Positions 24,421 through 36,966 of a stretch of 64,000 bases of DNA are shown here, piece by piece (the stretch's first letter is position 1; each line of letters starts with the position of its first letter). The stretch covers positions 400,100,939 through 400,164,938 of the forward strand of contig NC_081406.1 in the NCBI RefSeq assembly GCF_030272615.1, in the 5' to 3' direction. This stretch comes from Cryptomeria japonica. Taxonomy: Eukaryota; Streptophyta; Pinopsida; Cupressales; Cupressaceae. A program made the position numbers and the translations under genes. A model generated the notes under the pieces. It worked only from the letters and a program-made list of their open reading frames with translations, had not been told where the DNA came from and did not search any database.

Positions 24421-24507
24421 TATATATGGAATATAACATTTAAGTATAAGTGACATTTCCTCTTCTCTTTTCTCTTTCTTATACTTTAAGTTATATTCCA
24501 TATATAC
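24421..24507 (+). repeat. long hairpin in the leader
   Basis: Left arm 24421-24450 (TATATATGGAATATAAC... AAGTATAAG) and right arm 24479-24507 are near-perfect reverse complements of about 29 bp, separated by a 28-nt pyrimidine-rich loop (CCTCTTCTCTTTTC). It would fold strongly in RNA. Confidence 0.85.
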
Positions 24508-27179
24508 TTTCAGGATGTTTGAGAGGGGTTTCAGACCTCTAGGAGTTGTAATGCAAAATCTAGTTTTTGGAAGATCTTCCAAATTTCAGACTTAGTCAAA
24601 TTTCAGGGCATTTCAGGATCAGAATTGTAAAATTTGTAACCAAGATCAGAATTTAGGCTTGTGTAAGCCCACACTAACACTTGATCACTGACTATGTGCA
24701 GGTTCTAATCTTTTTTGTGCAGGGGAAGGAGCAAGTTTAGAGGCTTTAAGTTTCTTTTTTTACTTTCTTTCAACAAAAAATTGGTTAAAAAGAACTCACT
24801 CTCCTTTTTTGCACAAATTAAAATAAACCTCATCATTTCATTTGGATACATAAAATGAACTTCATGCCTTCCTTTTTGGTGTTTTAAAAGAAAATTCATC
24901 TTTCTTTATTGCATGGTAAAAAGAACAACAAAGCAAACCTTTCATTCTTGCAAGTTAGGAAAAACACTTCATTTTGGAAGCTGTAAAAAGAACCAACAAT
25001 CTTTACTTGGGCAAAAGTTTTAAAAAGAACCTCACCATCCTTTGGTGTTTAAAAGGATTCACTTCATTTTGCAAGGTAAAAGAACTTCATCTTCATTTTG
25101 TGCAAGGCAAAGAGAGAAAGTTTTCCCCTATCGACTTTAATTTTGTTGACCAAAAATCATGATTTACTTTGTTGACCAGGCTTGTTTTACAAAAGTTTTG
25201 GAAATACACACTTTGCTATGAAGGGTTAAAAAGAACATCATGCTTGTTGGAGCAACATCTCCAAATAGAAGTTAGCAAATCATTGTCTTGGAGGCTAAAA
25301 AGAACAAATTGATTGCCTTGTCTCGAAAGTGGAAGGTATATGCTCTCCCCATAACTGGGTGACCAAAAAGCCAAGCCACTCTTAAGCTTTCTGTACTTCA
25401 AGCATTTAAATCCTTTAGCAGGCCTGCCTTCCCGAGGGGTTGAAAAACTCTTAAAGCCATTCTTTGACCGGTGTGAAGGGAACGACCTAAGTGGGGAACG
25501 ACTTTGAAGCCAAGTGTTCCAACCCACTATAATCAAAAGTGGAGGGTGACGAAAGTCCCTTTCAACGGTTACGCGCAGCGATTAGCCTTCCCCCAGTATC
25601 TTTACGATATGTAAAGCCTTTGTTCTAAAGGTTGGGAAGCCTCCTGAGGGAGTTTATCACTGACGGCCGAACAGGAAGCCTGATTATGAACCTTAGAAAT
25701 AGAAACCTTGAACCGAGTCAGTCGCCAAACATTGGCAATATCATAGTGCAAGGGTGGGGAAGAATCCGCCCCCAAGATTACTCACCATATATCTCCCAAG
25801 ATAACTACTCAATTGTGAAGCAATTCACTTTGAGTTAATTTCTGGCAAAAGGCAAAAAAAGGGGCACCCCCTAGGGGGTGACAAGGCTGTTTGAGCTGAC
25901 GGAGTATCGAGACTAGTGGGCTATGATATTGTCAATGACCTTCGAATAAGGAGTCTATCTGATGTGTCTTTTGTTGTAAATCAAACCAGTGATAACATCG
26001 AGGATTTGAACACATCCTCAAAAGAACATACACTCCATGTTTAGCATTAGGATGATCATTGTCTTCATGTGTGCTATGTATTCTTGTCACAAATGTTAAA
26101 ATATCTTGCAAAGTATCCAACAATCAAACTCAAAAGTCAGTTCAAACAAAGAAAAATCATAAAGTGGAGAAGATTTCCATATCCAACAAAACATCTTTTG
26201 AGATGGCCTTCCATATCCTCCACTATTCTAATTCAAAATCAAGAGAAAAGCACAAACTCAAATGATCCTACTCCAAGTCAAGATCAAGATCAAGGAATCT
26301 CTTCATCCTCCAAATCTATCTTAGGTCCTTTCATTCCACAATCGAATTCTCCATCCCTTCCATCCATCTTGGGTCCTTACTTCCCTCCATCCACCAATCC
26401 ATCACCTCAAATGATCCATAAGAAAGATCAATGAGGAGCACATCTTTGAAATTCTTTCAACCCTCTATCTAAACATCTTTCCAAAACTTCTTCTATCATT
26501 TCCTCTATCTATTTTGGGACCTTTTGTCCCAAAATTCAATTTTCCTCCATCTCTTCATCACTTCTCAAGTACCAACACTCATCCTGAAAACATTTCTATC
26601 TATCCTTGCACAAATCTTCAAACATTCTATCTATTATCCAAAACCTCTTTTCTATCCTTCCATCCCTTTCATTCAATCCTTTGCATACATCCTTCATCTG
26701 TGAAATAGGCATTTGTGTCATTTTGTCACATACTTGCCCATGCTCGAATCTCATGTTCAGTCCTTTTCCTAGATATCTATTCATGAAATGCTTCAGAATC
26801 TGAGGTTGTTCCTCTTTAACATTTTCTTTTGGTTGGGATACACACTCAATCCAGAAAAGAACCACTTATCGTATCTTGGTACCGACATCTTTTTGATTAC
26901 TATATCTCATACACTTAATCGATTGCTCTAAAAATCATTGTGATCTCTTAAATTGAAGACATGGCTAGTGAAAAATCTAAAATCTTTCTTCAGCGCCACT
27001 GTAATTATCACACCCATGTAAGTTTCATCACTTACAAGCCAATGCAAGAAAAATAAAGAGACAAAAAAAAAAAAGAGAGAGAAATATCAAAAGCATGAGC
27101 AAGAAAATGAATATCAAGAAAAGCAAAATGCAATGAAATGCAATATCAAAATGATTGGCTATGGGAACATGCAAGTAAC

Positions 27180-27290
27180 TCCATCGGGGCTATGGACGCC
27201 TGGCTGGCAATGGAGCAATATTTGTGAGATTACAGCGATAACCTCGTCGGGGCTATGGATGCTCGCTGGCAACGAGGCTCTATCCAGGAT
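27180..27290 (+). repeat. two-copy ~62-bp repeat
   Basis: GGGGCTATGGACGCCTGGCTGGC and GGGGCTATGGATGCTCGCTGGC, each preceded by C(A/G)TC and followed by AA(T/C)G(G)AG, lie in tandem inside the LARD. A comparable GGCTATGG word occurs after the integrase fragment at 52.68 kb. Confidence 0.6.
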
Positions 27291-27939
27291 GCTTTTGAAG
27301 TCAAGGTGACTCATGTAGCTAGCCATGTTGGATTCTAAAGATTACAATGATCATATGAGCCAGAATGAACCCACTGGCACACACATGGGTAATCAAAGAC
27401 TAAGTACCTTGATCCAGTTTGAGATTCTTCTTCCCTTTTGAGTCTGCTTCCTAGTTGCTAGAAATGTTCAGTTGAATTTTCCAGAGGTTCTAAGTGTGGG
27501 TTGGGTCTCTATCTTTGAAAAGTTCGAGAACACTTAATCAGATGATGCTAAATACTATAACAATCTTACATATCACCTTTTTGCAAATGGAAACCTCTAT
27601 GCTTGGGGGCAAAGTTCATCTACTCTATTCTTCCTACCATATCTCTCAAATCCTCTAATCCATATCCCTTATCCTATATATTCATTTCTTCTATCCTCCA
27701 ATTCTTTCTACAATCTTGCTTCACTCTAATCCATATCTATCTATCCTATCTATTCATTTCTTCCATCATCCAGTGCTATCTATATCCTATCTCTATCCAT
27801 ATCCCCTTTTTCATCCTTGATCTTGATCAAAACTATGGACAACAAATCTATTTCCACCTCAATGGTTCAGTCATCCATTCATCCATTCCTTGTCTTGATA
27901 TACATTGGGGCAACCAAATACATCTTTCTTCTAATCCAA

Positions 27940-28115
27940 AAAACCAAAAAAATCAAAATATCCAAAAAAAAAAAAAAAAATCAAAAAAATCAAAATATCC
28001 AAAAAACTCAAAAAAATCAAAATATCCAAAAACTCAAAAAAATCAAAATATCCAAAAACTCAAAAAAATCAAAATATCCAAAAACTAAAAATCAAAAAAA
28101 TCAAAACAAAAAAAA
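27940..28115 (+). repeat. (AAAAATCAAAATATCCAAA)n array
   Basis: A-rich array of ~24-bp units built from CAAAAAAATCAAAATATCC. It creates Lys/Asn/Ile-rich frames that are not genes. A more diverged array of the same kind is at 52,915-53,060 in the gypsy element. Confidence 0.85.
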
Positions 28116-29954
28116 TCAAAGCATGAACACATGGACCATCCATCAAATCAGATCAACAACAGGAAAACTCTCAAAGTCTGCAATGAAACTTATCACATGT
28201 CTTGTTAATCAATTCATTACTCGAAATCAACATCAACATCAAACATGTCTTATACAGGGATAGGTACACTCGAAACTAGACAGATCGGTCTTATACGGGG
28301 TACTCACTCTTTGAAACTAGACATTTCTATCAATCATCAAGTCTTGATAATCAATCCATCCATCAAACATCATTTCTCATCAAAGCAGAGTGACAAACAA
28401 ACCATTACAAACTTTTCTCAAGCTAAATTTGTGCTAAAACAAAAGTTGTCAGAATCCTAAACGAATCTCACGATAAAGGACGTCTCTCCTATCATAATCC
28501 GGAAAAATCTCATCATCAGTATCAACAGAATCCTTTACCATCTTACGGATTTTTATCTCAAAAACACTTGTTTAAAACTTTCAAATTGTCAAATCCAGTT
28601 TCCAGATCGGGAAGCTTTTATCCATATCATTTGACACGCTTTTTCGTGAAGGGACAGCTAAACCTTCACTCTGATAAAGTAAGATTTAAAATTTTCAAAA
28701 ACAAGAATCAACTGAATCCAAACCAATCAAAGGAATCCATTGATCACTCATGCATGACTGATCTCCTTATTCTGAGAAGAAAGAACCTTTATCGTAACAT
28801 CACGTTGAAGAAACAACAACCTAGTTTTTCCAAATTCATCAAGAGAAATAAATTTTTATACATCAATCATCAACCAAATCATAACAATGACATCAATCAG
28901 TATGACTGCTGGATTTTATTATAGTTAGCCTTATCTTCATCAATTGATGGAAATACATGTTTCACAAATCATATTGTACATATCATATCCACCCATCTGA
29001 GACATCACCAAAAATTCACAAATGCTTATCAATCTTGGACATACTTAGTGTAGTCACTGTCCCTGGTTTATCTGAAACAATTATCCAAATAATATCCCAC
29101 CATGGCTTGGTGATCAGTGTACATATCCATATCAAAGTAGTATCAACGACAAGGGGCAAAATCTTGACCTCGCTTGGGGCATTTCGCCTTCAAGATTTTC
29201 AACATCAGACCAAAAACGTAGCAAGACAACAAGGATCAAAACAACCAACAAATGACAAACGACAATGCAAGAAGGCTAAACATCACGAACTTGAACTGAT
29301 TTCAACTGAACAAAGATCTATTTTGCAAGATTTTTTAATTGACAAGAATAAATTTCCAATAGCATGCATGATTACTTATGGTTGTTAATTTTTGCTTATC
29401 ATATCTCCTGAGCACCTCCAGGATGTCTTACGACTAGAGAAGCAAGGAAGGAGTGTGATGTTTTATTTGTCTTCTATTTGTGAGTGAAGTCTTTTACCAT
29501 ACAGATTTGTCCTATGAAGAAATCCGGTGGCATATCACTGAGGACATTTCGGATTTGTATGGGACAAAGGTTAACTCTTGTCTGTTTATGCAATACGCAC
29601 TCAGGTCGTCCTGGTTCAATTATACCTTGACGCTTGTGCTATCTTGCAAAATCAAATATCATGTAAATTTTTCTCAGGTCAGTATGGTTAAATTATACCA
29701 TTATGCTTGTATAAATTTTCAACATATCCTAAACAAATCAATGCTCAATGATGATATCTACAAAGAAAGCAAACAAATGGCTATATCGGATGGCAAATGC
29801 AAGACGAGGATGCTCCAAAAAAAAAAAAAAATAGTTGCATATCATTTTACAATTAGTTACATATCATATCATACATCTCATTTTCAAAATATCATTCATC
29901 ATTGCATCCCTCGCATGCATATCTATCACATCATCATGGAATCTTTCTTCACTT

Positions 29955-30125
29955 TCATATCTTCTATCATTCTTCCAAACTATCTTCTATCATTCTTCCA
30001 ACCTATCTTCTATCATTCTTCTAAACTATCTTCATCATTCTTCAAAACTATCCTCTATCATTCTTCCAACCTATCTTCTATCATTCTTCTAAACTATCTT
30101 CATCATTCTTCCAAACTATCTTCTA
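29955..30125 (+). repeat. ~22-bp tandem repeat TCTATCATTCTTCCAAACTA
   Basis: About eight near-identical units inside the LARD internal region. Confidence 0.85.
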
Positions 30126-30129
30126 TTAG

Positions 30130-30400
30130 CTCTTATACAGGATATATCGTTCCTGAAACCAGATGTTTTGATCAGCTCTTATACAGGATATATTGTTCTT
30201 GAAACCAGGCGTTTTGATCGGTCTTATACAGGATATATCGTTCCTGAAACCAGACACTCGATCATCCATGTCTTATACATGCGGTATCCTTCTTGAAACC
30301 AAATGCTTGATCATCCATATCTTATACAGGTGGTATCATTCTTGAAACCAGATGCTCGATCATCCATGTCTTATACAGGAGGTGTCATACCTGAAATAAG
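30130..30400 (+). repeat. ~48-bp tandem repeat with CTTATACAGG
   Basis: Six units of the form TCTTATACAGG, then (T)ATCGTTC(C/T)TGAAACCAGA, then a linker ending GATCATCCATG or GATCAGCT. Two older units stand apart at 28,246-28,320. Confidence 0.85.
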
Positions 30401-30659
30401 ACTTGCTCTCATTCCAATCAATCTAATCAATCTTATCAAACCCATGCATGCCATCACTATCTACTCTTCCATCTTTCAAACAACATTCTTCTTCTTTCGA
30501 GAGATCATTCATGCTTTGTGTGCACGAACGATCTCCCAAGGGGGCATTATCATATCAAATCTCAAAACAAATCCAATATCATTTTCCACATCAAAACAAA
30601 GATATCAAAATCAAACTTACATCAACAACATGAAACAAATTTGCTCATCTACATCAAGT

Positions 30660-30850
30660 TCAAAAACCTATCATTTCATATCAACTTGTAACACAACTCA
30701 AGTTCTCAAAAACCATATCAAAACTTGTAAAACAACTCAAGTACCAAAATCACATAAACTTGTAAAACAACTCAAGTTTCCCACCCATATCAGCTTGTAA
30801 CACAACTCAAGTTTCCAACTCATATCGGCTTGTAATACACATCAGGCTTC
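30660..30850 (+). repeat. ~35-bp repeat ACTTGTAAAACAACTCAAG
   Basis: About five units alternating AACTTGTAA(A/C)ACAACTCAAG with a CATATC-type linker. Confidence 0.75.
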
Positions 30851-30994
30851 CCACATCGAACTTGAAATAGAACACGCAAATAAATCATATTTTGATCAGA
30901 ACAACACATTGATATCTACATAACTTGAAATATCTCACATCAAAACAAGTTATACCGACACTCATATCGGACAACTACATAAAATCATGACAAC

Positions 30995-31100
30995 ACGACA
31001 CAAATATCGAATCTGGGGCATCACACATCAAATCAAATCTGGGGCATCACCATCAAAATATCGAATCTGGGGCATCACATCAAATCTGGGGCACGATTGG
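30995..31100 (+). repeat. AATCTGGGGCATCAC repeat
   Basis: Four copies of AATCTGGGGCA with short linkers, about 110 bp upstream of the polypurine tract. Confidence 0.8.
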
Positions 31101-31197
31101 CAAATCAAAAAAGCGACACAACAAAAATTGCATTTGATCATAAATCACAAAAACACATCATTTTTCTTTGAAATAACATGTGCACACACGTCACTTC

Positions 31198-31211
31198 AAA
31201 GAGGGGCAAAA
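31198..31211 (+). other. polypurine tract
   Basis: AAAGAGGGGCAAAA, directly before the TG of the 3' LTR. In this position it primes plus-strand DNA synthesis. Confidence 0.85.
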
Positions 31212-32688
31212 TGTAGACGTATAAAAATGACCATATTCCTAAATGAATATTTTATGTTCATTTCTCTATTTGATTAAATCCAATTTAATTAAATTATCCA
31301 CATTCCTCTATTTAATTAAATAAATTACTCAATTTATTTAAATTAAATTCACTATATCCATTTAATGAATAAATCATTTTATTCATTTAAATCCCCCTAG
31401 CCACTTTTAATTAAATTCAAATTTAATTAAATAGTTATCCTAAATTGAATAAATCTAATTTATTTAATTTCTCCAAATTACAACCAAATTGAATGAAATT
31501 CTTTATTTCAATTAAATCCTATTATCTCTTCATCCACTTGCAAAATCCCAAACCCCTTCCTAATCCCTTCTAGAATCTTCTAATCGATTCTAATTAACCT
31601 AACCCTCCTCTAAACTTTGTCACATCCCTAAGCAAAGGGAGGTCACTTCTCAAATGACCCAAAGTCTTGGATAACCATTGAAGGTTTTCAACCTTCAACC
31701 ACCAAAACCCTTAAAGTCTTTGAAAACCATTGAAGGCTTCCAACCTTCAACCACTTAATCCCCAAAGTCTCCAATAACCATTAATGGTTATTTCAAACCC
31801 TCCCACATGGTTAAAACATTTGTTTTGACTCAACCTTTATCCAACCCAAGGGTCTCATCAGGCCATTAATGCTTTGACGATGATTATCTCTTAATCATTT
31901 GCACAAAGGTTTATCCTTGGATTAACTCCTAATCCAGTGGGTAAGCCTAACTTAGACTTGACCCTTAGCCTTTAGATAACCATGAGGTCTTCTCAGGCCT
32001 TTAATGCCTCCAACCTCTTCTCTCAACCCAATCCTATGTTGACACTTGTCACCATTTCATTGGTGCCAATTTTGCACATGGATCCCCAACTTTCAAACCT
32101 GGCCCTTGATTAAACCTTTCAATCCTGACAATCCATTGCCCTGTTTTTGCTATAAATAGAGCTCTCATTCCTCCATTCTTAACAATCATCTTTCAAATTT
32201 GAAGCATTATACTTATGCTCAAATACTTTCAAGCTTTTTCATCATCTTTATGCTCATCATTTAGCCTCTTTTAGATCATAAATTAGACTAATATGCATGC
32301 TTAGATTACTTTCTTTATCATTTTAGTTCAATCATAGACTAAATATACTATGCTAGGATAGTATTCATACTAATCTTGTCATCTTATAGTTAGTTTATTG
32401 CATTTTAGCATCATACATAGCTTCATATCTATTTCATACTAAATCAATCAAAAGCATCTCTCGTTCTCATATTTGCCATCCCTAAACCATTTTGCTCAGT
32501 AATCTGAGAGCAAAAACGTTGGTTTGAGGGACATTGTGAGATAGAGAACCATGGGACCCTCCTTGGGAAGCTGAGTAACACATCGTTACTCCATAGCTTG
32601 CATCAAGAAGTCCTGTGTGTGTGTGTGGACTAGTTATTTTACATATTTTCACATTTTAAGTTTTATTCGCCCACTTTTCCCACATACA
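31212..32688 (+). repeat. 3' LTR (1477 bp)
   Basis: Direct copy of 22252-23732. By-eye differences: one 4-bp deletion and seven substitutions, all in the second half (near 31,836, 31,887, 31,996, 32,071, 32,130, 32,190 and 32,217). Contains its own TATA box at 32151-32158. Confidence 0.95.
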
Positions 32689-33268
32689 ATATGTACACGG
32701 TATATGCATGTACATACGTGCATACATACGTGTGTGTGTGTGTGTGTGTGTGTGTCCATACATACATATGCATGGGGTTTCTATATACATAGTCATTTAT
32801 TATATGTATGGCATCAAAGGTTTGAAGTTGGTACACTGTTTTCAATCATGCAGCGGTCCAAATGTATAAACAGTAGTTGTTTTTTAATCATATCAAAATT
32901 TATTTTGTATCACTTGCTTTTATTATGTATATGTGGTTTATAATCAACGAATTGAGTACATGTATACATTATGTATCAGTGGTTTGTTATGTATATGTAT
33001 ATCTATATCTATATGTATACATGTACATATATGTACATGTATACATATACATATACATACATACATATACATATATACATATGTATGCATATGTATGCAT
33101 ATATATATGTATATATATGTATATATATATGTATATGTATGCATATATATATATATATATATGTATATGTATGCATATATATATATATATATATATGTAT
33201 ATGTATATATGTATATGTATATATGTATATATGTATATGTATATATGTATATATGTATATGTATATAC

Positions 33269-33321
<53 letters not shown>

Positions 33322-33372
33322 CATATATACATATACACATATACATATACATATACATATACATAAACATAA
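32689..33372. repeat. continuation of the TATATG/TATACA microsatellite
   Basis: Opens with the second ATATG target copy. It holds a TG run near 32,730-32,753, a ~180-bp non-repetitive island (32,770-32,980), then about 370 bp of TATATG/GTATAC words. All overlapping ORFs here are repeat artefacts. Confidence 0.95.
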
Positions 33373-34763
33373 TGTAGACACATAAATCTGTCCACTAAAT
33401 ATTTAATATTTATTTGATACACTAATATTCTTCTATTAATTAAATTCACATTTAATTCATTCATTCAATCCACATTCTCCTATTTTAATTAAATAAATTA
33501 CATAAATTTAGTTAAATTAAAAATCCTTATCTATAACCCAGTTATTAAATAAATATAATTTATTTGATTTCCCTCATTCCTCTCATTTAAATAAATCAAC
33601 ATTTATTCAAAAACACAAATCAAATTCCTCTTTTAAATAAATCAATATTTATTTAAAATCCCACCCCACTTGCATTTTCCTACAAATGCAAGTTGCACCA
33701 ATAAATAGATTTTATTTCTAAATAAAATCATATTTTCTCTCACCCACCAAACCCACTTGCCCACTAACTTCCTTCTAAATTATTCTAACCCCCCTCTAAT
33801 TAGCCTAACCCCCCTCTCTAATCATTTGCACATTCCCAAACAAAGGTCAATTCTCAAAAATGCCTCAAAGTCTTTGAAGTGCATTAAAGGATTTTATTGC
33901 TCAACAAGTTAACCCCCAAAGTCTTTCAAAGCCTGTATGGCTCTTAGATAACCATTAATGGTTAACTCAACTTACCCACATGGTTAGAGGCTTTCCTCTA
34001 ACTCAACCCTCATTTAACTCATGGGTCTCTTCAAGCATTCATTGCTTTGACCATGGTTATCCCCATTAACTCTTGCACAAGAGTTTATCCATTGGATAAA
34101 AGCATTACCCTTGGATAAAAGATTTATCCACTAACTCAAGCCTAACCAAACCCTCCTAGGATAACCTTCATGTCATCTCAAGCATTCAATGCTTCTTCCC
34201 TCTCCTCTCAGCCATCTCATGTTGACACTTGCCATCATGGGATTGGGTTGAAAGCCATCGCATGGATCACAAACCCATCATTCCTAGCCCTTCACAAGCC
34301 CACTCAATCTTGGCCATTCAATCAACATTTTTCCCTATAAAAGGACCTCATTTCTCAAGAAAAGGAGGAAGCATTTTGCATTTTTATTATACTAAGATTC
34401 ACATAAACATTAATTAGGAGTTTTCTCATAGAAAATCATTTACACTTGCATAAGAATTTGTTTTTCATTTACAACGATCTTGAATCTTCATATGGCATCC
34501 ATGGATAGTGCTAAAAGATGAGAGCTACACTCATGTGGGACTTGGAGATGAGAGGAACAAAGGAGGAACATTTATGAGCCTCTTTGGGAGCATCTTGGGG
34601 AGTCTTGTTTCTCATTTGTTTATGTATGCTTTTGTTTGTTTGCTTTATATCTCTCTTGGTATGCATCTTAAGGTTTTTGAGTTCATTTGTATTTAGTTTT
34701 GGTTGTAACTAATCTACTAACGTTTGAACTTGTGTTTGTGCCTTGTGCCCCTTTTTCCTTGCA
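33373..34763 (+). mobile_element. 5' LTR of a second, related LTR element (1391 bp)
   Basis: Starts TGTAGACAC, ends CCTTGCA, and is followed by a TGGTGAACCCGAC primer site. Organisation copies the LARD LTR: AT-rich TTTAATTAAAT front, CCATTAATGGTTA and GGTCTC..TCAAGC..TTCATTGCTTTGA blocks, then a TATA box. The sequence is clearly diverged, however. No second LTR was found downstream, so it is truncated or a remnant. Confidence 0.75.
34336..34343 (+). promoter_or_regulatory. TATA box of the 33.4-kb LTR
   Basis: TATAAAAG in the context CCCTATAAAAGGACCTC, about 960 bp into the LTR, the same relative position as in the LARD LTRs. Confidence 0.65.
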
Positions 34764-36365
34764 TCATTTGGTGAACCCGACATGAATTGAACACGCAACC
34801 TTCTGATAGACTTTTTTTGTGATTTTCTAGAATTTTCATGCACAGGTTGCACTTTAGTGCTTTTGTTTCATGGTTTGGTGCCTTTGTCAGACAGTTTTAG
34901 CGCTTTTGTTAGTACTATAGCGCTTTTGTTAATATATTGGTGTTGTTGTCTGAATTAGCGCTTAGGTTTTCTCACAGAGTAGCGCTTTTGTTCTAGAGAG
35001 TTCAAAATTGTAACCAAAAAACTGAATTTAGGCTTGTGGAATCCCACATAAGGTTTTGGATTTTACTAACTTCTTTATGTGCAGGTTTTTAACAATTTAT
35101 TGTAGGTTGGAGGAGTTAAATTTAGGATTTTGATTTCTTTTTAGCTTCTTTTCAAAAATTGATTAAAAAGAATTCATATTTCCTCTTTTTTTTTGGTAAA
35201 AAGAACCTCACAATTTAGTTTTGGTGCTTTAAAACAAATCAAAACTTGTCTTTTGGGCTTAAAAAGAACATCACTTGCAAAGCTAAAATTTACAACAACT
35301 TTAACATTTCTATTTGCAAGGTAGATTCACACTTCAAGTTTGGGTTATAAAAATAACAATCAAATTGTCCATTTACTTACAAAGCAATTTACTTTTAAGC
35401 AACATGATTTCATTCTGTTGACCAGGATTTCCATTCCTAGTTAAACAAACAAATTGCCTTGTGGGATAAAAAAAACACCATATTTGTTGGAGCAACATCT
35501 CCAAATAGCAAATACATCACATTGAAATAAAAAGGTTAAAATGAACAAGTGTCTTTTGTGTTTGGCACGCTTGTGAAAATCTATAGAGTGGTCCCAGTTC
35601 TAACACACACTATCCTCTCCCTTGGCTCTCATGGTCCTAGGTGCAAGAGAAAAGTGTTAGTAACGCTCTAAATTTTCTATTTTTAAGAGAGGCCTGCCAA
35701 GAGACACATCACTCTTGGGAGGAAATTGTGTGATAAATCCTTCGAGCCGCTATAGAAATCAGGTGAGAGCGAAAGTTGTAGCCTTGGGTGTAGTTCCTAC
35801 AATGTAACTTGCTGAAAGGACATATGGGCCCCACCGTGAGTTACAAGGCTCTTAAGTGAGTCACTCCAGAATGAACTTACGTCCAAAAACATCGAACATT
35901 ACTAGACATCTCTTATTTTAGAATCCCACCCATTCTATTGATTGAGTATATCTGTGAAAATTTTAGTGCAAGAGCATAGATGGTTTTGCTCCCAAGATAC
36001 TCACCATACATATTTCCTTGAGTAGAAACGGGGATTTTTGAAAGGCTACTTGTAGCTTGATGAAAGTGGTGACTCCCCCATCATAAGGATCACCTATCTG
36101 TTATTCTTGCACAAGACTTAGTATATCACATCCTTACCTGCCACGATGGGATACATAAGGTATGTAGTACCAAATTCGAAGAAATATCAAGTTGTGGGTT
36201 GAAACTATCACAACTGGCCATTACCTTAGGGATAAAAAGTGTTTGATTTGTCTTCATCTTGTTTCAAACCAGTAAAACTTTGGACTGACTTTAGGCACTC
36301 GAAACATAAATTTATACGGGTCAAAAAGTTCATGATTGGGTTGATCTAGACCCACACCTATTCAG
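34764..36365 (+). mobile_element. primer site and noncoding leader of the second LTR element
   Basis: TCATTTGGTGAACCCGACATG follows the LTR closely (primer site from 34,768). It is followed by four TAGCGCTT motifs (34,895-34,995), TTAAAAAGAAC words (35,160-35,540) and a segment with GCTCCCAAGATACTCACCATA and GTGGTGACTCCCC. The same order is found in the LARD leader (24.8-26.0 kb). No gag or pol motif follows; homology ends before an unrelated LTR-like segment. Confidence 0.65.
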
Positions 36366-36369
36366 AGAT

Positions 36370-36966
36370 TACTTTAGTGGCGAATATTCACCAATGGCAA
36401 ATTTTTCACGTCGACGACCTAGGAAATGGCAAATATTTTGTATCGACTAGGGGTGGCCATGTCACCAGAACATTATCAATTTCCATCAAATTCACGGCCT
36501 GATCGCCATATGTTTTATGTAATTAAATATTTCTATGCGAGGATTTCACCAATACAATATACGGTGGACACATGGTAAATTTAATTTTTTCACCTACACT
36601 CTTCAAGGTTGCCTTAATAGACGACCATAATTCACCTATAGGCATGTGAAGTTTTTTTAGCTAGGAGAATCCAATTCACCCAGCATTTTGCCGACGTGTG
36701 TCTCCATTCACCCTAACTTTCACCAACTATATTGTATTTGTCAATTATTTGGATGACCCATAATCGCCTCGAAAATTACATAAGTCGTGTTATAGTTCCA
36801 AATATTTGTATAACATATAAAATTCTCGTGGAATTCACCATATAAGGATTGGTATAAATACATGCAAAGATTAGATCTATCTCTACACAATCTGGTGGGT
36901 TCTAGGCTCTGAATTCTGATCAATAGCGAAGTTTCAGACTAAGGAAAATCATTGTTGTTGACTGCA
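36370..36966 (+). mobile_element. LTR-like segment with TATA box and primer-like site
   Basis: An AT-rich stretch with recurring ATTCACC/GGCAAAT words contains TATAAATA at 36853-36860. It ends GACTGCA at 36966, followed by TTGGCGACTCCTAGTGACC, a form seen as a primer site in plant gypsy elements. The 5' edge is uncertain and there is no partner LTR. Similar ATTCGCCA-type words recur at 49,200-49,580. It may be a solo LTR or the start of an element later invaded by the hAT. Confidence 0.4.

Larger units (their letters stand above)
22252..32688 (+). mobile_element. complete non-coding LTR retrotransposon (LARD type)
   Basis: Two ~1.48-kb LTRs in direct orientation enclose a 7.5-kb internal region, flanked by a perfect 5-bp target duplication ATATG (22247-22251 and 32689-32693). 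By eye the LTRs differ by seven substitutions and one 4-bp deletion, so the insertion is recent by transposon standards. No gag, protease, RT or integrase motif was found in any internal frame, so it must move with proteins from another element. The leader (AGCGC motifs, AAAAAGAAC words) matches that of the partial element at 34.8-36.4 kb. The 3' part, with GGGGGCAAA, AAAAATCAAAA arrays and a CTCCAGGAT word, parallels the 3' untranslated region of the Tat/Ogre-like gypsy element at 50-54 kb. That makes this lineage the likely helper. Confidence 0.85.

Noticed and set aside
26069-28263. ORFs of 120-160 residues inside the LARD as possible gag
   Set aside because: Ser/Pro/Asn/Lys low-complexity composition, no gag domain or zinc knuckle, and partly made by A-rich arrays.
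29480-30202. 240-residue ORF in the LARD interior
   Set aside because: Its second half is translated tandem repeat; no recognisable domain.
30130-30400. Regular ~48-bp repeat considered as a CRISPR-like array
   Set aside because: Units vary throughout, there are no unique spacers between fixed repeats, and it lies in a plant retroelement.
32877-33464. Long overlapping ORFs rich in Tyr, Met and Ile
   Set aside because: Produced by the TATATG microsatellite on both strands.
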